A stretch of 64,000 bases of DNA. It comes from Homarus americanus. Its lineage: Eukaryota; Arthropoda; Malacostraca; Decapoda; Nephropidae. Below the pieces are notes generated by a model. That model saw nothing but the letters and a program-made list of their open reading frames with translations. It made no database searches and had not been told where the DNA came from. Position 1 is the first letter of the stretch, and every line of letters starts with the position of its first letter. Made by a program: the position numbers and the translations under genes. Below, piece after piece: positions 7,460 through 18,790 of this stretch. Location: contig NW_024754722.1 of the NCBI RefSeq assembly GCF_018991925.1, positions 1 to 64,000 on the forward strand, read 5' to 3'.

Positions 7460-10400
7460 GGTGTACCTGTCAGTGTCAGCGGTTGTACCTGGGAGTGTCA
7501 GGGGTGTGCCTGGGAGTGTCAGCGGTGTGCCTGGGGAGTGTCAGAGGGTGCGTGGCATGTGGTAAGTGCCTTGGGTGTCAGAGGTGTGCTGGTAGTGTCA
7601 GTGGTGTGCCTGAGGGTGTCAGAGTTGTGCTTGGGGAGTGAATTGTGGTGTACCTGGGAGTGTCAGAGGGTGTATCTGGAAGTGTCAGAGGTGTGCCTGG
7701 ATATGAGAGAGTGTGCCTGGGAGTGTCAAGGTGTATCTGGGTGTGTGAGAAGTGGTACCTGGGGTGTGGTGTCACAGGGTGTCAGGAGGTGTACCTAGGA
7801 GTGTCAGAGGTGTGCCTGGGAGTGTCAGAGAGAGGTGCACTTGGGGTGTCTGGAGTGCACCTGGGGTGTCTGCGGTGTTACAGGGGTGTCTGAGCTTTCT
7901 GCAAGTGTCACAGGTGTGCCTGGCAGTGTCTGGGGTGTGCTTGGCAGTGTCGGCGGTGTGCCTGGGGAGTGTCGGCGGTGTGCCTGGGGTGTCATTGGTG
8001 TGCCTGGAAGTGTCAGGGGTGTGCCTGGGAAGTGTCAGAGGTGTGCCTGGGTGTGTCATTGGTGTACCTGGGGTGTCAGAGGGTGTGCCAGGGGAGTGTC
8101 AGAGGTGTGCCTGGGAGTGTCATTGGTGTGCCTGCAGAATGTCAGGGGTGTGCCTGGAAGTGTCAGGGCATGCCTTGAGAGTGTCAGAGTGTGCCTGGGG
8201 TGTCAAGTGTGCAAGTGTCAGAGGTGTGCCTGGGGAGTGTCAGAGTGTTCCTGAGGTGTCAGGGGTGTGCCTGGGGAGTGTCAGAGGTGTACCTGGGAGT
8301 GTCAGAGGTGTGCCTGGTAGTATCATTTGTGTGCCTAAGTGTCAAGTGTATCTGGAGTGTCAGAGTGAACCAGGGGGTGTCTGAGGTGTGCCTGGGGTAT
8401 CAGGTGTACCTGCGGAGTATCAGGAGGTGTACCAAGTGTCAAGAGGGCCTTGCCTGGTATTATCATTATGGTGTACCTGGGGTGTCTTGAAGGTGTGTCT
8501 GGAAGTGCAGAGGTGTACCTGGGAGTGTGGAGGTTTACCTGGGGAATTGTGAGAGAGGTGTGCCTGGGGAGTGTCATTGGTGTGCCTAGGGAGTGTCCAG
8601 GGGTGTACCTGGAAGTGTCAGGGGTACTGGGTGTGTCAGGGGTGTACCTGAGTGTCAGTGTACCTGGGGAGTGTCCAGAGGTGTACTGGGTGTCAAATGT
8701 GTTTCTGAGTGTCAGAGGGTGTACCTGGGGTGTCAGGGGTGTACCTGGGTGTCAGAGGTGTGCCTGGTAGTATCATTGGTGTGCCTGGGAGTGTCAGAGG
8801 TGTATCTGGAAGTGTCAGAGGTGAACCAGGGAGTGTCTGAGGTGTACCTGGGGGTATCGGAGGTGTACCTGGTAGTATCGTGGTGTGCAAAGTGTCAGAG
8901 GTGTATCTGGAAGTGCCAGAGGTGTACACAAGTGTCAGAGTTGTACTTAGGAGTGTGATTGGTGTAACTGGGGTATCAGAGGTGTATCTGCAAACTGTCA
9001 GAGGTGTACCTGGAAGTGTCAGGGGTGTACCTGGAAGTGTCAGGGTGTGCCTAGAGTGTCAGGGGTGTGCCTGGGAGTGCCTGGGGTGTACAGGATTGTC
9101 AGGTATGCCATAAGTGTCAGGGGTGTAACTAGAGTGTCAGGGTGTGCCTGGAGTGTCATAGATGTCTGGTAGTGTCAGTGGTGTATCTGGGAGTATCAGA
9201 GTTGTACTTGGGAGTGTGATTGGTGTACTGGGAGTGTCAGGGGTGTAACTGGGAGTGTCAGGAGGTGCTGACTGGGGTGTCAGTGGTGTGCCTGGGAGTG
9301 TCGAGGTGTGCCTGGGAGTGTCAGGTAGTACCTGGGGTTGTCAGAGGGTGTGCCTGGGGCTGTCAGAGTGATGGTACCTGGAGTGTCGAACGTGTGCCTG
9401 GGGAGTGTCTGCAGATGTACCTGGGAGTATCAGGGAGGCAAGGGGAGTGTAGAGGTATGCCACAAAGTGTCAGGGTGTACCAGGGAGTGTCAGGAGGTGA
9501 ACTTGGGGAGTGTCAGTGGCCTGGGAGTATCCAGAGGGTATGCCTGGGAGTATCGGAGGGGTGTGCCTGGGAGTGTCAGAGAGTGTACCTGGTAGTGTCA
9601 TTGAGGTATGCCTGGGAGTGTCAGAAGTGTATCTGGAAGTAGTCATGATTGTGCTCTGGAAGTGTCAGGGTGTACCAGAGTGTGTCATTGGTGTGCCTGG
9701 GAGTGTCAGCAGGAATTAACCTCAGGGTGTCAGAAGGAGTGTGCAGGGGTGTCAGAGGTGTGCCTGGGGAGTGTCAGAGGTGTTCCTGAGAGTGTCAGGG
9801 GTGTGCCTCAGGGAGTATATCGAGTGTACCTGGGAGTATCGGAGGTGTACATGGGAGTGTCAGAGTGTGCCTGGTAGTATCATTGGTGTACCTGGGGAGT
9901 GTCAGCAGGGGAGTGTATCTGGAAGTGTCAGAGGTGTGCCTTGGAGTATAGAGGTGTACCTGAGAGTGTCAAGGTGGCCTGGGTGTGTGAGAAGTGTACC
10001 TAGGTGTGGGGACTGTACCTAGAATGTCAGCGGTGTGCCTGGGGAGTGTGGGGTGTACCTGGGGAGTGTCAGAGTGTTTTAGAATTAATCAGGAGGTGTA
10101 CCTGGGAGTGTCATTGGTGTACCTGGGAGTGTCAGGGGTGTACCTGGAGTGTCAGAACCATGCCTGGCAGTGTCTGAGGTGTGGCAGTGTCGGCGTGTGC
10201 CTGGGAGTGTCTGTGGTGTGCCTGGGAATCATTGATTGTGCCTGGAGGTCTCAGGGGTGTGCCTGGAAGGTAGAGGTGTACCACCTGAGTGTGTCATTGG
10301 TCAGCACCTGGGGTCTCAGGGAATTGTGCAAGGGGGAGTGTCAGAGGGGTGTGCCTGGGAGTGTCATTGGTGTACCTGGGGTGTCCAGGGGTGTGCCACA

Positions 10401-13400
10401 AATGTCAGGGGTGTGCCTGGAAGTGTCAGGGGTGGCACCTGGGGTGTCAGAAGTGTGCCTGGGGAGTGTCAGAGGTGTACCTGGGGAGTGTCCAGAAAGT
10501 GTTCCTGAGAGTGTCAGGGGTGTGCCACAGGGAGTGTCAGGTGTACACAGGTGTCAGAGGTGTGCCTGGTAGTATCATTGGTGTGCCTGGGAGTGTGTCA
10601 GGGTGTATCTGGAAGTGTCAGAGGTGGACCAGGGGTGTCTGTGGTGCCACCTGGGAGTATCGGAGGTGTACCTGGGAGAATCAGGAGGTGTACCTGGGAG
10701 GTGTCAAGGTGTACCTGGTAGTATCATTGTTGCACCTGGGGTGTCAGAGGTGTATGGGTGCAGGGTGTGTACCTAGAATATCCCGGAGGTGTGCCTGGGA
10801 GTATCTGAGGTGTGCCTGGGTATCATTGGTGTACAGTGTCAGGGGGTGTACCTGGAAGTGTCAGGGGGGTGTGCCTGGATGTGTGTCAGGGGTGTGCCGG
10901 TGTTAGAGGTGTGCCTGGGAGTGTCAGACATCGTGTGCCTGGGTGTGTCAGAGGTGTTCCTGAGGTGTCAGAGTGTACCTGGGGAGTGTCAGAGGGGTGG
11001 CCACTGGGAGTGTCAGGGTGTGCCTGGTAATTATCATTGAACTGTTGCCTGGGAGTGTCAGAGGAGGTGTGTCTGGAAGTGCGTCGCAAGTGAACCAGGG
11101 TGTCTGAGATTATTGCCTGGGATATCGGAGGTGTACTGGTAGTATCATTGGTGTACCTGGGAGTGTCAGGGAATTGTATCTGGAAGTGCCAGGGTGTACC
11201 TCAGAACATCGGAGGTGTGTACACAAGTGTCAGAAAGTGTGCCTGGGAGTGTCTGAGTGCAGTTGGGGTATCACAGGTGCACCTGGGGAGTGTCTGAGGT
11301 GTTACTGGAGTGTCTGAGCTACCTGGGGTGTCTGAGAGTGCCTGGCAGTGTCTGGGGTGTTGCTGGCAGTGTCATGGTGTACCTAAGTGTCAGCAGTGTA
11401 CCTGGGGAGTATCATTGGTGTACCTGGAAGTGTCAGGGTTTACTGGAAGTGTCAGAGGTGTACCTGAGTGTGTCATTGGTGTAACTGGGGAGTGTCAAGA
11501 GTGTACCAGGAGTGTCAGAGGTGTACCTGGGAGTGTCATTGGTGTACCTGGGGAGTGTCAGGGGTGTACCTGGAAGTGTCAGGGGGGTGTGCCTGGAAGT
11601 GCTCAGGGTGTGCCTGGGGTGTCAGAGGTGTGCCTGGGAGTGTCAGAGGTGTGCCTGGGAGTGTCAGAGGTGTTCTGAGGTGTCAGAGGGTGTGCCTGGG
11701 GAGTGTCTGGGCTGTGCAGAGTTGTCTGGGGTGTGCCTGGTAGTGTGAGGGTGTGTACCTGGCAGTGTCTGAAGTGTACTATAAGTGTCCAGCGGTGTGC
11801 CTGGGAGTGTCAGAGATGTACCTGGGAGTGTCAGAGGTGTTCCTGGGATTGTCGGGAGGAATGCCTGGGAGCGTCAAAGGTACCTGGGAGTGTCAGAGGT
11901 GTACCTAGAATTAACAAGAGGTGTACCTTGGAGTTTCTGAGGGTGTGCCTGCTGGGGTATCTGAGGTTTACCTGGGGAAGTGTCTGAAGTGTACATGGCA
12001 TGTCAGGGGTGTATCTTGCACCAGTGTCAGCGGTGCCTGGGGTGTCAGAGGTATGCCTCAGCTGTCAAGGGTGTACCTGGGAGTGTCTTGGGGTGTGCCT
12101 GGGGTCAGAGGTGTGTGCCTGGGAGTGTCAGAGGAATTAATACCTGGTAGTGTCAGTGGTGTACCTGGGAGCCTCAGGTTAGCACTTGGGGCCTTGATTG
12201 GTGTGCCTAGGGGTGTCAGAGATGTCTGGAAGTGTCAGAGGTGTACCTGGAAGTGTCATGGGTGTGCCTGGAAGTGTCGAAATTATACCTGGAAGTGTCA
12301 GAGGTGTGTACCTGGGGTGCACAGAGGTGTGCCTGGGATTGTCAGAGGTGTGCCTTGGAGTGTCAGAAGTGTAATTGGGAGTGTCACGGGTGTACCTGGA
12401 GTGTCATAGGTGTGTCTGGTAGTGTCAGTGGTGTACCTGGGGTATCAGAGTTGTGCTTGGGGAGTGTGATTGGTGTACCTGGGAGTGTCAGGGGTGTGCC
12501 TGGGGAGTGTCAGGGTGTAACCTGCAGAATTGGAGGTGTAACTGGGGTGTCAGTGGTGTGCCTGGGGTGTCAGAGGGTGTACCTGGGGAGTGTCAGAGTA
12601 GTACCTGGGGTGTCAGAGGTGTTCTGGGAGTGTCAGAGTGGTACCTGGGGTGTCAGACGTGTACCTGGGGAGTGTCTGAGGTGTACCTGGGAGTATCAGG
12701 GAGAACCAGGGAGTGTAAGAGGGTGTACCTGAGAGTGTCGGGGTGTACCAAAAGAGTGTCAGAGGTGAACCAGGGAATGTCAGAGATTATTGCCTGGGAG
12801 TATCGGAGGGTGACCTGGGAGTATCGGAGTATTACCTAAGTGTCAGGGTGTACCTGGTGGTATCATTGGTATACCTGGGAGTGTCAGAAGGTGTATATTG
12901 AAGTGTCAGAGTTGTACTTGGGGTGTGAGTCCCAGGTGTACCTGGGGAGTGTCAGAGGGTGTATCTGGAGTGTCATAGTTGTATCTGGAAGTGTCGGTGT
13001 GCCTGGGTGTGTCATTGGTGTGCCTGGGGTGTGGGGTGTGCAGGGAGTGTGGGGAGGTGTGCCTGGGTGTCATTGGTGTGCCTGGGAGTGTCAGGGCATG
13101 CCTGGAAGTGTCAGGGTGTTCCTGGGAAGTGTCAGGGTGTACCTGGGAGTGTCAGGGGTGTACCTGGGGAGTGTCAGAGGGGTTCTGAGGTGTCAGGGGG
13201 TGTGCCTGGAAGTATCGTGAGTGTGCCTGGGGGTATCCGGAGGTGTGCCTGGGGAGTGTCAGAGGTGTACCTGGTAGTATCATTGGTGTGCCTGGGGTGT
13301 CAGAGGTGTATGTGGAAGTGTCAGAGGTGTACCTGGGGTATGAGAGGTGTACCTGGGGTGTCAAAGGTGTACCTGTGGGTGTGTGAAGTGTACCTGGGGT

Positions 13401-16400
13401 GTCAGCGGTGTACACTGGGAGTGTCAGAGGTGTGCCTGTAGTGTCAGAGGTGTTCACTAGGTGTCAGGTGTGCCTGGGGTGTCGGAGGTGTACCTGTCAG
13501 TGTCAGCGGTGTGCCTGCAGTGTCCAGGGTCTGGGGAGTGTGGCGGTGTGCCTGGGGTGTCAGAGGAGTACGTGGCGTGAAGGAGTGCCTTAGGTGTCAG
13601 AGGTGTACCTGGTAGTGTCAGTGGTGTACCTGGGGAGTGTCAGAAGGTTGTACTTGGGGGTGTGATTGGTGGCACCTGGGAGTGTCAGAGGTGTATCTGG
13701 AAGTGTCAGAGGTGTACCTGGGAGTATGAGAGGTGTACCTGGGGTGTCAAAGGTGTATCTGGGTGTGAAGTGTACCTGGGTGTCAGAGGTGTCCTGGGGG
13801 TGTCAGGTGTACCTAAGTGTCAGAGGTGTGCCTGGTAGTGTCAGAGGGTGAACCAGGGGTGTCACATGTGCCTGGGAGTGTCTGCGGTGTTACTGTAGTG
13901 TCACAGGCTTTACCTGGGGTGTCTGGGGGGTGTGCCTGTGGCAGTGTCTGGGGTTTACTTGTGTGGTGTCAGCGGTGTGCCTGGGAGTGTCAGCCCAGTG
14001 TGCCTGGGAGTATCATTGGTGTGCCTGGAAGTGTAAGGGGTGTGCCTGGAAGTGTCAGGGGGGTGTGCCTGGATGTGTCAGAATTATTACTAAGTGTTAG
14101 AAGTGTACCTGGGAGTGTCAGTGTACCTGGGGAGTGTCAAGAGTGTTCCTGAGGTGTCAGAGGTGGCTACCAAGTGTCAGAGGTGTGCACAGGAGTGTGG
14201 CCAGAGGTGTACCTGGTAGTATCATTGGTGTACCTGGGGAGTGTCAGAGTGTATCTGGAAGTGTCAGAGACCAGACTCCAGGAGTGTCTGAGGTGTACTG
14301 GGAATTATCGGAGGTGTACCTGGTAGTATCATTGAATTGTACCTGGGGAGTGTCAGAGGTGTATCTGGAAGTTCAGAGGTGTACCTGGGGAGATGTCAGA
14401 AGTTGTACTTGGGAGTGTGATTGGTGTACCTGGAGTGTCAGAGGTGTATCTGGAAGTGTCAGAGGTGTACCTGGAAGTGTCGGGGTATGCCTGGAAGTGT
14501 CGAGGGTGTACCTGAAAGTGTCAGAGGTGGCACCTGGAGTGCCTGAGGTGTGCCTGGATGTCAGAGGCCTCAGAGTGTCAGGGGTGTAACTGGGAGTGTC
14601 CAAGGGGTGTGCCTGGGTGTCATAGGTGTATCCTGGTAGTGTCAGTGGTGTGCCCTGGGAGTATCAGAGTTGTACTTGGGAGTGTGATTGGGTGCACCTG
14701 GGAGTGTCAGAGGTGTGTCAGAGTGTCAGAGAGGTGGCACCTGGGAGTATCAAGTGTACCTGGCGAGTGTCAGGGGTGTGCCTGGGGAGTGTCAGAGTGT
14801 AACAGGAGTGTCAGGTGTAACTGGAGTGTCAGTGGTGGTGTGCACAAGTGTCAAGTGTACCTGGGAGTGTCAGAAATGTGCCTGGGAGTGTCAGGGGTGT
14901 TCCTGGGAGTGTCAGAGTAGGCTGGGGTGTCAGATGTCCCTAAGTGTCTGAGATATGCCTGGGAGTATCAAGGGAGGCTCAAGGAATTATGAGGTGTACA
15001 CAAAGTGTCAGAGAGGTGTGCCAGGGAGTGTCAGGGCCAGGGCCAGGGGTGTCAGAGGTGTACCACCAGTTATCGGAGGTGTACCTGGGAGTATCAGAGG
15101 TGTACCTGGGAGTGTCAGAGTGGTACTGAGTGTGTCATTGGTGTACCTAGAAGTGTCAGGGGTGTCTAGGGGTGTCAGAGGTGTACCACAGTGTCATTAG
15201 AGTGCACCTAGAATTAATAAGAATTAACACCTAGTGTCAGGGGTGTGCCTGGAAATGTCAGAGGTGTACACCTGGGGAGTGTCAGGGGTGTGCCTGGGGA
15301 ATGTGTCAGAGTGTTCCTGAGAGTGTCAGAGGTGTGCCTAGAATTATGAGTGTACCTGGGAGTATCAGAGGTGTGCCTGGGAGTGTCAGAGGTGTACCTG
15401 GTGGCAATATCAAGTGATCAAGTGTCAGGGTGTGTCTGGAAGTGTCAGGGTGTACCAGGGAGTGTCAGTGGTGTACCTGTGGGGTCATTGAGGTGTACTA
15501 AGATTAAAGAATTGGCACTGGAAATGTGCAGGGGTGCATGCCTGGAAGTGTCAGGGGTGTACCAGGTGAGGTGTACCTGGGAGTGCTGGGGTGTGCCTGG
15601 GGTGTCTGGGGTGTGCCCACAGGGTGTCTGGGCTGTGCCTGGGTGTCTGGGGTGTACTGGTGTCTGGGGTTGTGCCTGGCAGTGTGTGGGGTGTGCCTGG
15701 GGTGTCAGCAGTGTGCCTGGGAGTGTCAGAGGTGTACCTGGGGGTGTCAGAGGTGTTCCTGGGGGTGTCGGAGGTGCCTGGGAGCGTCAAGAGTGCCTGG
15801 GAGTGTCAGAGGTGTACCTGGGGTGTGGGGTGTACCCTTGGAGTGTCTGGGGTGTGCCTGCAGAGTGTCGGAGTCCACCTGGAAGTGTCTGGTGTACATG
15901 GAATGTCAGAGGGTATATCTGCAGTGTCGGCGGTGTGCCTGGGGTGTCAGAGGTATGCCTTGGGCGTATCAGAGGTGTGCCTGGGAGTGTCGAGGTGTGC
16001 CTGGGGAGTGTCAGAGTGTGCTGTAAATTAATGAAGTGGCACCTGGTAGTGTCAGTATTGATGTACCTGGGAGTGTCAGAGACATGGCAGGGGTGTGATT
16101 GTGGTGTGCAGGTAGTGTCAGAGGTGTGTCTGGAGTGTCAGGTGTGCCTGGAAGTGTCAGGGTGTGCCTGGAAGTTTCAGGGGTGTACTGATGTCATAGG
16201 TGTATCTGGTAGTGTCAGTGGTGTGCCTGGGAGTATCAGAGTTGTACTTCAGGAGGGTGTGATTGGTGTACCTGGGGTGTCAGGGGTTATCCAGAGTGTC
16301 AGAGGGAGTCGTGGCAGCGTGAAAAGTACCTTGGAGTGTCAGAGGTGTACCTGGTAGTGTCAGTGTGGTGTGCCTGGGAGTGTCGAAGTTGTACTTGGGG

Positions 16401-18790
16401 AGTGTAGATTGGTGTACCTGGGGTGTCAGAGGTGTATCTGGAAGTGTCAGGGTGTACCTGGGAGTATGAGAGGGTGTGCACAGAGTGTGTCAAGATTGTA
16501 TCTGGGTGTGTGAGAAGTGTACCTGGGGAATTAAGGGTGTCCTGGGAGTGTCGGAGGTACCTAAAGGAGTGTCAGGAGGTGTGCCTGGTAGTGTCAGAGG
16601 TGAACCAGGGAATTGTCATGTGCACCTGGGAGTGTCTGCAGTGTTACTGTGTTATGAAACTTACCTGGGGAGTGTCTGGTGGCACCTGGCAGTGTCTGGG
16701 GTGTGCCAGCAGTGTCAGCCGGTGTGCCTGGGGTGTCAGCAGTGTGCCTGGGGAGTATCGTGTGGTGTACCTGGAAGTGTGGGGTGTTACCTGGAGAGTG
16801 TCAGGGTGTACCTGGATGTGTCAGGGGTGTACCTGGGAGTGTTAGAAGTGTGCACCAGTGTCAGAGGTGTGGGAGTGTCAAAGGTGTTCCTGAGAGTGTC
16901 AGAGGTGTGCCTGGGAGTGTCAGAGGTGTGCCTGGGGAGTGTCAGAGGTGTACCTGGTAGTATCATTGGTGTGCCTGGGGTGTCAGAGGTGTGTCTGGAG
17001 TGTCCAGGGTGAACCAGAGTGTCTGAGGTGTGCTGGGGTATCAGGTGTACCTGGTAGTATCATTGGTGTGCCTGGGAGTGTCAGAGGTGTATCTGGAAGT
17101 TCAGGGTGTACCTGGGGAGTGTCCAGAGTTGTACTTAGGGTGTGATTGAGGTGTACCTGGGGTGTCAGGGGTGTATCTGGAAGTGTCAAGGGTGTACCTG
17201 GAAGTCATCAGGGGGTGTACCTGGAAGTGTCAGGGTGTACACAGAAAGCGTCAGAGGTGTGCCTGGGAGTGCCTGAGAGGTGTGCCTGGGATTGTCAGAG
17301 GTGTGCAGGTGTCAGGGGTGTGGCTGGGGAGTGTCAGGGGTGTGCCTGGTGTCATAGGTGTATCTGGTAGTGTCAGTGGTGTGCCTGGGAGTATCAGGTT
17401 GTACTTGGGAGTGTGATTGGTGCACCTGGGAGTGTCAGGAGGTGTATCCAGGAAGTGTCAGAGGTGTACCTGGGGAATATCGAAGTGTACCTGGCAGTGT
17501 CAGGGTGTACCTGGGAGTGTCCAGGGTGTAACTAAGTGTCAGGAGGTGTAACTGGGGTGTCAGTGGTGTGCCTGGGAGTGTCTGGGTGTGCCTGGGAGTG
17601 TCAGAGTAGTACCTGGGAGTGTCAGAGGTGTACCTAGGGTGTCAGAGTAGTGCCTGGGAGTGTCAGACGTGGCCTGGGAGTGTGGGGATGTGCCTGGGAG
17701 TATCAGGGGTGGGGGTGTAGAGGTGTGCCTGAGAGTGTCAGAGGGTGTGCAGGGAGTGTCCAAGTAGTACCTGGGGTGTCAGACGTGTACCTGGGAGTGT
17801 GAGATGTACCTGGGAGTATCAGGGAGAACCAGGAGGTGTCAGAGGGTGTACCTGGGGTATCAGTGTACCTGGGAGTATCAGGTGTACACAGAGTGTCAGA
17901 GGTGTGCCTGAGAGTGTGTGTCATTGGTGTACCTGGGAGTGTCAGAGGTGTACTGAGGGGAGTGTCAGGGTGTACCTGGGGAGTGTCATTGGTGTACTGG
18001 GAGTGTCAGGAGTGTGCCTGGAAGTGTCCAGGGGTGTGTGCCTGGAAGTGTCAGAGGTGTACCTAGAGGGAGTGTGGGGGTGTGCCTGGGGAGTGTCAGT
18101 GTTCCTGAGGAGTTTCAGAGGTGTACCTGGGAGTATCAGAGGTGTGCCTGGGGTATCGGAGGTGTACCTGGGGAGTGTCAGAGGTGTGCCTGGTAGTATC
18201 ATTGGTGTACCTGGGGAGTGTCAAGAGGTGTATCTGGAAGTGTCAGAGGGTGTACCAGGGGTGTCAGTGGTGTACCTGTGAGGTGGTGAATTGTACCTGG
18301 GGTGTGTCAGGTGTGCCTGGAAATGTCTGGGGTGTACCTGGAAGTGTCAGGGGTGTACCTGGAAGTGTCCAGAGGTGTGCCTGGGAGTGCCTGGGGTGTG
18401 CCTGGGGTGTCTGAGGGCCATGCCTGGGGAGTGTCTGGAGCTGTACCTGGGGTGTCTGGGGTGCCTGGTGGTGTCTGAGGTGTGCCTGGCGGTGTGTGGG
18501 CTGTGCCTGGGGAGTGTCAGCGGTGGCCTGGAGTGTCCAGAGGTGTGCCTGGGGAGTGTCAGAGGTGTTCCTGGGAGTGTCGGAGGGAATACCTGGGGCG
18601 TCAAAAAGATGCCTGGAGTGTCAGGAGGTGTACCTGGGAGTGTCAGAGGTGTACCTTGGGTGTCTGAGGTGTGCCTGCGTGTCGGAGGACTACCTGGAAG
18701 TGTCTGGGGTGTACATGGAATGTCAGGGGTATCTTGCAGTGTCAGCGGTGTGCCTGGGAGTGTCAGAGGTATGTGGCATGAGAGAGAGTG
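7460..18790. repeat. Array domain 1: GTGCC/GGGG-rich, indel-rich
   Basis: Most units read GGTGTGCCTGGGG. Both 20-bp (GGGGTGTC, A lost) and 22-bp (GGGGAGTGTC, G gained) units are common, so every frame is broken often. Rare AATT-bearing variants (GAATTAA, GAATTG) are concentrated here. Composite modules recognisable despite divergence are C at about 11254-11480, K at 11690-12040, 15585-15940 and 18370-18750, and E at 12440-12800 and 17390-17850. A G-quadruplex pattern lies at 18383-18417. Confidence 0.85.
18383..18417 (+). other. G-quadruplex motif inside module K
   Basis: GGG-AGTGCCT-GGGG-TGTGCCT-GGGG-TGTCTGA-GGG, with three 7-base loops. It arises because adjacent units have lost 14 or so bases (GTGCCTGGG repeated without the AGTGTCAGA half). 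The paralogous position at 22579-22603 has three of the four runs. Confidence 0.5.
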
